Shown here piece after piece: positions 7,373-14,485 of a stretch of DNA of 14,512 nt. The notes under the pieces are model-generated. The model was not told the DNA's origin and did not search any database. It saw nothing but the letters and a program-made list of their open reading frames with translations. Within the stretch, counting starts at the first letter, position 1, and each line of letters begins with the position of its first letter. The DNA lies in contig CAYRMV010000087.1 of assembly GCA_964425255.1 (NCBI GenBank), forward strand, positions 1 through 14,512, read 5' to 3'. The position numbers and the translations under genes are program-made. This DNA is from CAYRMV01 sp964425255 (lineage in GTDB: Bacteria > Bacteroidota > Bacteroidia > Flavobacteriales_D > Crocinitomicaceae).

Positions 7373-8917
7373 TTAGCGAAGTTGAATATCGCTTTGAATT
7401 TCTTCGCCTCCTTCGCGTGAGAAGTCACGACCACCTCGACCTAAGTGAGTCATCACGTTTCTATATCCCACATACGATTTGGCAGTATCTTGAAACTCGT
7501 ACGTTCTTGTTGACGTTTGTAAGTAATAACCTATATCTTTCCAAGAACCTCCACGAATTACTTTTCTTTTCATACTTGGTGGATCCCAATCCATTGCATC
7601 ATAACGGTATTCTGTATTCAAATCATGAGAAAATTCATACATCGATTCATCGTAAGCAGTTTCACACCATTCTGAAACGTTTCCAGCCATACAGTAAAGA
7701 CCCCAACCATTCGGGTTATACGAGAATGCTTTCACTGTGTGGAAACCACCGTCTTCGAAATAACGACCACGCATTGGTTTAAAGTTACCTAAGAAACAAC
7801 CTGATTCATTTCGAATATAAGGACCTCCCCAAGGGTATGCAGATAAAGCTAAATCTCCACGAGCTGCTCTCTCCCATTCTGCTTCAGTTGGTAGACGGAA
7901 ATCATTCACATACAAATCTCCCATTGCAACCAACCATGAATTCAATAATTGAGTTCTCCATACAGAGAAAGCTTTTGCTTGAACCCAAGTTACTCCAACT
8001 ACAGGATAATTGTCATACGCTGGATGCCAGAAATACATGTTTGTCATTGGATCATGGAAAGAGTAAGTGAAATCACGTACCCAACACAAAGTATCAGGGA
8101 ATACATTGATTACTTCATCGATGATAAAACGCTGACGGTTTTCGTGACCACGAATTGCATTGTTTTGTCCTTTTTTATTCAAAACCCCCATATCATAATC
8201 TTCTCCTTGTGGATCTTCCGTAAACGGATGTGGAGGAGTATTTAACTGACGGTGATTTTGAGCTACCAAGTTACCTTGGTTGTCATATCCATTTGGAACG
8301 ATATCAATTCTACCTCTACGAGCAGCCTCACGTAAATCAATCCAATAGTAACGGAAATTCAATTTTCGTGTATCGATTTGACGTCGTTGATAAAAACGCT
8401 CTGGTTGTGGATAGTACATATCCGCTAACAATGGAACCAAATCCGGGTCATCGTAAGAAAACTCACGATCCCAATTCAAACTGAACAATGTTCGGTTCAA
8501 TGCACGATCAGATGGATCATATTCAACGATTTCCAAACCACCTTCATCAAAATACTCATCTTGGTAATTGATGTAACGATCTGCTTCTTCGTCATCTTCT
8601 AATCCAGCATAAATCTTTTCACGCGCGATCGAATCACGAACCCATTCCACAAACTGACGATACTCATTGTTCGTGATTTCAGTTTGGTCCATGTAAAATG
8701 CTTGCACCGAAACAGTTCTGGATCGCGTTTGATGCAAGAAAGGTACATCTTGGTCATTTTCCCCCATATTGTACGAGCCAGCAGGGATGTATACCATTCC
8801 CAATGGAATTTCCGGCTGGTATACCGGTCTTCCCAAAACACCGGTCAAGTGTCCAGTTCTTGTCTTACAAGAAGCTAAAACAATACCGATAAGACCAACT
8901 AACAAAAGTTTTTTCAT
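7373..8917 (-). CDS. T9SS/gliding lipoprotein GldK (PorK), 514 aa
   Basis: GldK/PorK is an outer-membrane lipoprotein facing the periplasm that forms the ring with GldN. The start at 8917 gives a lipoprotein signal (MKKLLLVGLIGIVLASC, lipobox LASC with Cys17) and has AGAGG at 8922-8926; an in-frame ATG at 8953 would put 12 polar residues in front and is less likely. The rest is a formylglycine-generating-enzyme (FGE)-sulfatase fold: MVYIPAGSYNMG at 41-52, VGVTWVQAKAF at 307-317, FRLPTEAEWERAARG at 340-354, YPWGG at 361-365, GNVSEW at 412-417 and RGGSWKD at 455-461. The cysteine pair that FGE enzymes carry just after this last motif is missing (DIGYYLQTST), as expected for a structural protein. 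The gene begins 114 nt after porP, with an inverted repeat in the gap. Confidence 0.95.
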   Translation of the reverse strand: MKKLLLVGLIGIVLASCKTRTGHLTGVLGRPVYQPEIPLGMVYIPAGSYNMGENDQDVPFLHQTRSRTVSVQAFYMDQTEITNNEYRQFVEWVRDSIAREKIYAGLEDDEEADRYINYQDEYFDEGGLEIVEYDPSDRALNRTLFSLNWDREFSYDDPDLVPLLADMYYPQPERFYQRRQIDTRKLNFRYYWIDLREAARRGRIDIVPNGYDNQGNLVAQNHRQLNTPPHPFTEDPQGEDYDMGVLNKKGQNNAIRGHENRQRFIIDEVINVFPDTLCWVRDFTYSFHDPMTNMYFWHPAYDNYPVVGVTWVQAKAFSVWRTQLLNSWLVAMGDLYVNDFRLPTEAEWERAARGDLALSAYPWGGPYIRNESGCFLGNFKPMRGRYFEDGGFHTVKAFSYNPNGWGLYCMAGNVSEWCETAYDESMYEFSHDLNTEYRYDAMDWDPPSMKRKVIRGGSWKDIGYYLQTSTRTYEFQDTAKSYVGYRNVMTHLGRGGRDFSREGGEEIQSDIQLR

Positions 8918-8933
8918 TCTACCTCTTTTTATG

Positions 8934-8987
8934 TTCCGGATATCTATTAACAATCTACAGGATCAATTTTGTTTTGATATAACGGAA
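8934..8987 (-). other. Long intercistronic inverted repeat between porP and gldK
   Basis: TTCCGGATATC (8934-8944) faces GATATAACGGAA (8976-8987). The arms pair over ten bases with a small internal bulge (G against AA). Inside, AACAA (8949-8953) can pair with TTGTT (8969-8973). The whole element fills much of the 114-nt gap and ends 16 nt before the gldK start on the minus strand, just above its AGAGG motif. No U-run follows, so it is not a standard terminator. It could stabilise the porP message or mark a processing site that uncouples porP from gldK-N levels. Function is inferred only. Confidence 0.4.
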
Positions 8988-9031
8988 GCCTTGCTTAAAT
9001 GGTTACAAAGATTTCTAATTTTTTTTGAATT

Positions 9032-9991
9032 TTACAACCATCTTGGATGTTTTGAAATTTGTGGTGGTGGTGGTGGTATCGAAATACACCCTCTTACCAT
9101 CATTTCATGTGTCCCACGTGATATTGTGGAAAGTTTATTAATTGTCATGTCGTAAGAATAACCTACCCAAAGGTTTGGAGAAAATCTATTCCCTTGCATG
9201 ATGTCAAATCTCATCCCTAACATTACAGCAATCGCATCGCTAGTACGGTATGTTAAACCACCATAAAATTTATTGTTATGGATATAACGAGCAGAAACAT
9301 CGACAGAAAATTTAGCTAAATCTGTTCGCATAAATAAGTTTCCATCGATTTCTCCATTCGAACCCACTTGCTTTTTATAACCTCCCATCAAATAATAATG
9401 GCGACGTGTGTTATAATTGAAATTAGCTAATTCAGCTTGTGTAAGGTGCGTTGTCGATAAACCTACATAATAACCTTGACGACCTTTGAAATACACACCA
9501 GCATTCATGTCAAATTTCGTTTCTCCATTAGTTGGTGTATTCAACAAAACATTATCGACCAAAGTTTGTGGCGGAACCCAAACTGGATTTACACCGAAAT
9601 TCAAGATACCTAAACCTGCTCCAACTGCTAAAACACCTGCATTGCTCACTTGAAATTGAGCAGAGTAATTTAAATTGAGGTTGTTTTGTCTATTGAAACC
9701 AATCGCATCGTGGAAAAAACTGATCCCGACACCACTTGACCATGGTAAAGGAATAAAGTCACCTAAATTTGCCTCAGTGTTAAAAACAGCTGAATTAGGG
9801 GCACCATTTACGCGATCCCATTGATTTCGATAAATCAAAGTTGCGCAAATCCCATTGTCAATTCCAGTTGCAGCTGGATTAACGCTCATCTTATCGTACA
9901 CAAAATGTGTCAATAACTTATCCTGTTGACCAAACGAAACTCCAGCGTAAAGAGCTACGAAAGCAGAGAGAGCAAGTACTTTTTTCTTCAT
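9032..9991 (-). CDS. Type IX secretion system outer-membrane protein, PorP/SprF family, 319 aa
   Basis: PorP/SprF proteins are outer-membrane beta-barrel partners of the T9SS; PorP contacts the GldK/GldN ring and peptidoglycan-linked PorE, while SprF paralogues serve SprB-type adhesins. The N-terminus is a signal peptide (MKKKVLALSAFVALYAGVSFG, about 21 residues). It is followed by the family signature FVYDKMSVNPAATG at 30-43, alternating amphipathic strands, and the closing strand THEMMVRGC near the C-terminus. An unusual five-proline run (five CCA codons, 9062-9076 on the + strand) follows, and the protein ends HPRWL; family members often end in a similar Arg-aromatic-Leu. Its place directly before gldKLMN makes it the core PorP rather than a scattered SprF paralogue. 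A 238-nt gap upstream suggests its own promoter, but I found no full TAnnTTTG box there. Confidence 0.92.
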   Translation of the reverse strand: MKKKVLALSAFVALYAGVSFGQQDKLLTHFVYDKMSVNPAATGIDNGICATLIYRNQWDRVNGAPNSAVFNTEANLGDFIPLPWSSGVGISFFHDAIGFNRQNNLNLNYSAQFQVSNAGVLAVGAGLGILNFGVNPVWVPPQTLVDNVLLNTPTNGETKFDMNAGVYFKGRQGYYVGLSTTHLTQAELANFNYNTRRHYYLMGGYKKQVGSNGEIDGNLFMRTDLAKFSVDVSARYIHNNKFYGGLTYRTSDAIAVMLGMRFDIMQGNRFSPNLWVGYSYDMTINKLSTISRGTHEMMVRGCISIPPPPPQISKHPRWL

Positions 9992-10001
9992 AAATCGGCG
10001 T

Positions 10002-10020
10002 TAGTTTTTACATAAAACTA
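10002..10020 (-). repeat. Inverted repeat just upstream of porP
   Basis: TAGTTTT (10002-10008) and AAAACTA (10014-10020) are perfect 7-bp inverted repeats around TACAT, 11 to 29 nt before the porP start. Read on the minus strand, the distal arm includes TAGTTTTA, seven of eight positions of the -7 consensus TAnnTTTG, so the dyad could overlap the porP promoter. A TTG upstream is 25 nt away, too far for a good match. A second short dyad (TTACA at 10021-10025, TGTAA at 10032-10036) adjoins it. Both are A/T rich and could be chance. Confidence 0.3.
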
Positions 10021-10229
10021 TTACAAACTGGTGTAAACAGTCTGTCAATTGGGCACTAAAATAAATATTTTTATTTACAAATGAAATTTTTTATCAAAAA
10101 CTTCTGTTTTTCCACAATCCAATGTGAATTAAAATCGAAATTAAAGATTTGATTCAACTTGTGCAACTTTTTGTACGTCTGAAATGAAATATTTGTTTCG
10201 TTTGTTAAAAATTCAACTAAAAACAGAAA

Positions 10230-11390
10230 TTAACATAATTTTTGATACGTTTTCCACCACAAGTCTGGCATCTCATTTTGCATAGCTCGTTGGTAATCTT
10301 CCCAATTACATGGAACCATGTGATGTCTTTCAAATCGAACTCCTTCTTTCGGAGGATAGGGAACTTCCATCCACCAGCGCTCGGATTTGTTGCTCTTGTA
10401 AAAAACCAACTCTTCATTCTGTTCCTCCAGGTGAACTCGGAATTTTGTGTATTCTTTTTTACTACCAATAGGAAAATCTCCTTTTCGTTGAGAAACACCA
10501 TCTAAGAAATACCAAATAATCTGAGCAACTAGTGCATGGGTCGTTATTCCTAACTCATCAGGAAACAAATTATATATTCCAAAACTGGTTAGTTTATCAC
10601 TAATTCCAGCATATTTAGCAATTTGACATATTTGATCGGCATAAAATCCGTTAGGTTGAACAAAAAATGTTCCTTCCACTTCCGATTTTCGGATTGACAA
10701 AAGATCCAAACTCAGCAAATCTGCATTACGTAAATAAGGTTCGGCCACTTTGAAATCAGCGTTGTACTCCCCCAAACGACATGCATCGAAATATAATTTC
10801 TCAACTAAATCCAATTCTTGGTGTTGAATAAACGGCATTTGCAATCCAATTGTACTTTGATTAAATAAGTAACATGGACGATGCATCAAAATTTGACTCA
10901 AATACCCATTCATGGAAATTTCTTCTTCTGGAGAACCTAAATCAAATCGATAATCAATCGTAGTTAAATTAACTGTTTGTTCCAATTGTTGATACGCTTG
11001 ATACTGAGCGAACGTTAAATCTTGACTTCCCCCAATAATTACTGGTATAATTTGCTTTTTTACTAACTCAGCAATTACTTGTTGTAGGGCAAAATACGTG
11101 TCTTCTATTCGTTCACCTGGTAATAAGTCACCTAAATCGTAAATCTCTTTTTTCCAATGAATTGTGGGGAATAATTGATACAATTCTGCTCGAAAACGAT
11201 CGTCTTTTTTTCCATGAAGTTTTTTTTCACCACGTCGAAATTCAGGACAATACAACAAAGCAATTCCCCCTTTATTTAAAGTTGGGAAACCTTCTTTTGA
11301 ATGAATTTGTATGGAATTTCCGAGTGAACTTTCCATGCACGCATCAAAATCTACTGATACGGGTTGAAAGTAAATTGAAATGTCTTTCAT
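10230..11390 (-). CDS. Arginase-fold (formimidoylglutamase-like) protein with degraded metal site, 386 aa
   Basis: The protein has the length and motif order of the ureohydrolase (arginase/agmatinase/formimidoylglutamase) superfamily, and Bacteroidota relatives are usually labelled formimidoylglutamase. The metal-binding motifs are changed. The usual GGDHS is GGSQD at 120-124 (metal-ligand His replaced by Gln123), DxHxD is DYRFD at 146-150 (His replaced by Arg148), and SxDxD is SLDLL at 227-231 (second Asp replaced by Leu231). Asp146, Asp150 and Asp229 remain, so three of six canonical ligands are lost and a two-manganese hydrolase is unlikely. An extra C-terminal portion of about 80 residues is rich in aromatic and charged residues. 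No signal peptide is visible, so it is cytoplasmic. The start lies 3 nt after the topA stop, with AAGG overlapping that stop codon, so translation is probably coupled. No histidine-degradation genes are nearby. The fold is fairly sure; the hydrolase name is doubtful. Confidence 0.8.
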   Translation of the reverse strand: MKDISIYFQPVSVDFDACMESSLGNSIQIHSKEGFPTLNKGGIALLYCPEFRRGEKKLHGKKDDRFRAELYQLFPTIHWKKEIYDLGDLLPGERIEDTYFALQQVIAELVKKQIIPVIIGGSQDLTFAQYQAYQQLEQTVNLTTIDYRFDLGSPEEEISMNGYLSQILMHRPCYLFNQSTIGLQMPFIQHQELDLVEKLYFDACRLGEYNADFKVAEPYLRNADLLSLDLLSIRKSEVEGTFFVQPNGFYADQICQIAKYAGISDKLTSFGIYNLFPDELGITTHALVAQIIWYFLDGVSQRKGDFPIGSKKEYTKFRVHLEEQNEELVFYKSNKSERWWMEVPYPPKEGVRFERHHMVPCNWEDYQRAMQNEMPDLWWKTYQKLC

Positions 11391-11393
11391 GCC

Positions 11394-13718
11394 TTATTTT
11401 TTCTTACGCGGAACTTTCTTTTTAGGAGCAGCCGCTTGTGCTTCTGCTAATTCGATGCATTTTTCCAAAGTCAACGTAGCAATATCGGAATCTTTTGGAA
11501 GTTTCACGTTTTCTTTACCATATTTCAAATATGCTCCCCAACGACCGTTTAAAATTTGTACATCCTCACGTTCTGGGAATGTTTTCAGAATTTTATTTGC
11601 ATCATCTTCCCGTTTTTGAAGAATCAATTCAGTTGCTCTGTCCAAATCAACGGTCATCGGATCATCTTCCTTTTTCAAAGAAACAAACGCTTTGCCATGT
11701 TGTATATAAGGTCCAAAACGACCAACATTTGCTTTAACAACAAGTCCTTCAAATTCTCCCAATGTTCTTGGTAATTTGAATAATTCAAGTGCATCTTCTA
11801 AGGTGATTGTATTAATCGACTGATCTCCACGTAAACTAGCAAACTGAGGTTTTTCACCATCTTCTTTTTCATCTCCGATTTGAACCATTGGGCCAAAACG
11901 ACCGATTCGAACGATGATTTTTTTCTTGCTTATTGGATGAATACCTAATTCGCGTTCACCTGTAGCACGTTCCGAATTTTCGAGTGTGTCAGTTACATTT
12001 TCATGGAAAGGATTGTAAAAATCATGGATCATTTTAGTCCATTCTTTCATTCCTTGTGCAATTTCATCGAACTGTTGTTCCACATCAGCCGTAAAATGGT
12101 AATCCATGATGCGATCAAAATGTTCCATGAGAAAATCAGTTACGACAATTCCAATATCAGTTGGAGAAAGTTTATTCTTTTCTTTCCCCGTAATTTCTGT
12201 TTTTTTCGATTGAGAAATCTGACCATTTTTCAATTCGAAATAAGTATATGCTCTTTCTTCTCCTTCTCGCTCTTTTTTCTCTACGTAACCTCTTTTTTGA
12301 ATCGTCGAAATAGTTGGAGCATACGTAGAAGGACGACCGATTCCCAACTCTTCTAGTTTTTTCACCAAAGATGCTTCCACATAACGAGGTGCTGGTCGAG
12401 AAAACCGTTCAGTTGCTTTGATAAGATCCTTTTCTAAGCTCTCACCAACAACAACAGCAGGTAAAAGTTCAGAAGTCGTTTCTTCATCTTCATCATCTTG
12501 ATCTACATTCGATTCAAGATATACTTTTAAGAATCCATCAAATTGAATTACTTCCCCTTTCGCTTGGAAGATTTCAGAAACTTTTTCGTTTCCTATTTTT
12601 ATGGTTGTTCGCTCCAATTTGGCATGGCTCATTTGAGAAGCGATAGAACGTTTCCAAATCAAATCATATAATTTCACCTCATCGGATTCACCTGTTGTAG
12701 AATGAACCGCAAAATCAGTAGGGCGAATTGCTTCGTGGGCTTCTTGCGCGTTCGAATTTTTATTTTGGTATTTTGTTGGTTTCGAATATTGATTTCCGTA
12801 AGCACGAATAATTTCTGCTCTTGCCCCTTCGATTGCAGTTTCGGATAAATTGACCGAATCGGTACGCATGTAGGTAATCTTTCCTGCTTCATACAAGCGT
12901 TGTGCAACAGACATCGTTCTGGAAACAGAAAAACCTAATTTCAAACTGGCTTCTTGCTGTAGCGTTGAAGTCGTAAATGGCATTGCAGGCGTTTTAGTTG
13001 CCGGTTTTTGCTGCACATCCAATACTTCAAAAGTGGCAGTTGCACAAGCTTCTAAAAATGCTTGTACTTCTTTTTCTGAACTAATATTTTTGGAAACCTC
13101 CGCTTTGATTTTATCTTTTCCTTTGGAGAAAATAGCTTGAATTCTAAAATACGATTCCGAATTAAAAGCCAAAATTTCTTTTTCACGTTCAACGATTAAA
13201 CGAACAGCCACCGATTGAACGCGACCAGCTGACAAACTAGGTCTTACTTTTTTCCAAAGTACGGGAGAAAGTTCAAAACCAACCAAACGATCTAACACAC
13301 GACGAGCTTGCTGTGCATTGACTAATTCCTGGTTGATTGAACGTGGATTTTCGATCGCCTTAATGATCGCTGTTTTTGTAATTTCGTTGAAAGTGATCCG
13401 TTTTGTGTCTTTTTTAGCAAGGCCTAAAGTCTCAAACAAATGCCAAGAAATGGCTTCTCCTTCACGGTCTTCATCGGTTGCGAGCCAAACCGTCTCGGCT
13501 TCCTTCGCTAATTTTTTCAGTTCAGAAACTACTGCTTTTTTGTCGGGAGTGACTTCGTATTGGGGCGCAAAGTCGTGTTCAATATCAATTGCCAAACCTT
13601 TGGATGCCAAATCCCTAACGTGCCCGTAACTGGATTTCACAACGAAGTCTTTTCCGAGATATCCTTCGATTGTTTTTGCTTTTGCTGGGGACTCAACGAT
13701 CACTAAATTTTTGGCCAT
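11394..13718 (-). CDS. DNA topoisomerase I (type IA), 774 aa
   Basis: TopA relaxes negatively supercoiled DNA by passing one strand through a transient, tyrosine-linked break in the other. The start at 13718 gives the family N-terminus MAKNLVIVESPAKAKTI; an upstream in-frame ATG at 13748 adds ten residues foreign to the family. The Toprim domain carries E9 and the D82-E-D84 acidic pair in TDEDREGEAISWH. The core continues through SAGRVQSVAVRL (163-174), the nucleophile Y283 in ITYMRTDS, HEAIRPT at 328-334, and GIGRPSTYAPTI at 459-470. Instead of cysteine zinc fingers, the C-terminus has three related repeats with G-R-F/W-G-x-(Y/M) cores (RFGP near 607 and 667, RWGAY near 726-730) and a lysine-rich tail ending KKKVPRKKK. 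It leads the arginase-like gene by 3 nt. No Shine-Dalgarno motif precedes it. Confidence 0.97.
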   Translation of the reverse strand: MAKNLVIVESPAKAKTIEGYLGKDFVVKSSYGHVRDLASKGLAIDIEHDFAPQYEVTPDKKAVVSELKKLAKEAETVWLATDEDREGEAISWHLFETLGLAKKDTKRITFNEITKTAIIKAIENPRSINQELVNAQQARRVLDRLVGFELSPVLWKKVRPSLSAGRVQSVAVRLIVEREKEILAFNSESYFRIQAIFSKGKDKIKAEVSKNISSEKEVQAFLEACATATFEVLDVQQKPATKTPAMPFTTSTLQQEASLKLGFSVSRTMSVAQRLYEAGKITYMRTDSVNLSETAIEGARAEIIRAYGNQYSKPTKYQNKNSNAQEAHEAIRPTDFAVHSTTGESDEVKLYDLIWKRSIASQMSHAKLERTTIKIGNEKVSEIFQAKGEVIQFDGFLKVYLESNVDQDDEDEETTSELLPAVVVGESLEKDLIKATERFSRPAPRYVEASLVKKLEELGIGRPSTYAPTISTIQKRGYVEKKEREGEERAYTYFELKNGQISQSKKTEITGKEKNKLSPTDIGIVVTDFLMEHFDRIMDYHFTADVEQQFDEIAQGMKEWTKMIHDFYNPFHENVTDTLENSERATGERELGIHPISKKKIIVRIGRFGPMVQIGDEKEDGEKPQFASLRGDQSINTITLEDALELFKLPRTLGEFEGLVVKANVGRFGPYIQHGKAFVSLKKEDDPMTVDLDRATELILQKREDDANKILKTFPEREDVQILNGRWGAYLKYGKENVKLPKDSDIATLTLEKCIELAEAQAAAPKKKVPRKKK

Positions 13719-13832
13719 GTTTGGATTATTTTGAAATATGAAATGCACGTTTGCGGTGCAAATTAAAGGTATTTAACTTCAAAAAACAAACCCGCCACAA
13801 ATGAAATTGTTTTTTGGAAACGAAAAAACTTT

Positions 13833-13840
13833 CAAAATTA
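13833..13840 (-). promoter_or_regulatory. Candidate -7 box for topA
   Basis: Read on the minus strand this is TAATTTTG, an exact match to TAnnTTTG, in the 227-nt gap between the helix-turn-helix gene and topA. It would give a leader of a little over 100 nt. A second, imperfect box nearer the gene (TACCTTTA, 13764-13771) would give a leader of about 40 nt. Neither has a well-placed TTG at -33. In such AT-rich DNA a single eight-base match is weak evidence. I see no terminator between the upstream gene and topA. Confidence 0.3.
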
Positions 13841-13945
13841 TGACTCAAATTATCGGAATTTTATGCTCCGTTCCAGTTAAAAAATGAACGAAAATTTGAA
13901 GATTATCAACTTTACGAACTTAGAAGCATGAATAAAACTGAATAG

Positions 13946-14281
13946 CTATTCTTCTTTTGAACCTTTTTCTTTCAATAATTGATTGTGTTCTTCTAGAAGT
14001 TGGTAATATTTGTTTCTCCACATGTCCAATTCTTCTTTCATGGTTTTGTAGTCTTTCATATCCTCTTGGAAATGCGCTTTGTGGGCAAGTTCATCAATCA
14101 AAGGATTAAAATTTACATGAATCACTGATCCAATGCGTAAAATGTCATCAATAGGAACAAGTGGGTTATCAAAAATATTGTATAACCATCTTCTACTTCT
14201 TCCTAACCGTTTGGCTAACTTAGAAATAGAATAACCACTTAACCTCACTTCCCGTTCTACAATTTCACCTCTGTGCTGCAT
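13946..14281 (-). CDS. Small helix-turn-helix protein with C-terminal coiled coil, 111 aa
   Basis: A helix-turn-helix lies at about residues 16-38 (GYSISKLAKRLGRSRRWLYN); its S-I-S-K-L-A-K-R-L-G pattern is typical of XRE/Cro-like or phage-repressor recognition units. A short hydrophobic segment follows (IDDILRIGSVIHVNFNPLIDEL, about 44-65), which resembles the remainder of a compact DNA-binding domain. Residues from about 72 to the end are highly charged with heptad-like Leu/Met/Tyr spacing (MKEELDMWRNKYYQLLEEHN), indicating a coiled coil for dimerisation. There is no membrane or sensor domain. It is probably a DNA-binding regulator or nucleoid-type protein; the target is unknown. A near-perfect dyad (14328-14341) lies 47 nt upstream and could be an autoregulatory site. 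It is divergent from the gene starting at 14486. Confidence 0.75.
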   Translation of the reverse strand: MQHRGEIVEREVRLSGYSISKLAKRLGRSRRWLYNIFDNPLVPIDDILRIGSVIHVNFNPLIDELAHKAHFQEDMKDYKTMKEELDMWRNKYYQLLEEHNQLLKEKGSKEE

Positions 14282-14327
14282 GGTGTAAATATCCTAACAG
14301 AAATGATAAACTAAATACACATATTTG

Positions 14328-14341
14328 TTACAATTTTGTAA
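14328..14341. repeat. Inverted repeat in the divergent intergenic region
   Basis: TTACAA (14328-14333) and TTGTAA (14336-14341) are perfect arms around TT. The dyad lies 47 nt upstream of the helix-turn-helix gene and about 145 nt upstream of the divergent gene at 14486. A small HTH dimer encoded next door is a natural candidate ligand, but the sequence is A/T rich and could arise by chance. Confidence 0.3.
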
Positions 14342-14454
14342 ATTATGAACGAATAACAGCTGTTTTCCTCTATCCAAAAACGCGAATTGTAAAAAAACTG
14401 TTGAATTGATTTCTTAAAATTCTACAAAAATCAACTTAATTCATATCAAATATG

Positions 14455-14462
14455 TATCTTCA
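14455..14462 (+). promoter_or_regulatory. Weak -7-like box before the right-edge gene
   Basis: TATCTTCA matches six of eight positions of TAnnTTTG and lies 23 nt before the ATG at 14486, a suitable distance. There is no TTG at -33. It is recorded because no better candidate exists upstream of that gene. Confidence 0.2.
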
Positions 14463-14485
14463 CGCAAACAACTTTTTATTGAAAA

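Noticed and set aside
7837..8484. Overlapping + strand open frames opposite gldK
   Set aside because: They lie antisense to a complete, motif-rich gldK frame and their translations show no domain, signal or codon pattern of their own.
9992..10229. Possible small RNA or extra gene between porP and the arginase-like gene
   Set aside because: No frame of useful length, no consensus promoter box and no hairpin followed by a T-run was found on either strand.
13719..13748. Ten-residue N-terminal extension of TopA from the ATG at 13748
   Set aside because: Family members begin at the MAKNLVIVESPAKAK motif; the extension MHFIFQNNPN is not family-like and no ribosome-binding motif supports the upstream ATG.
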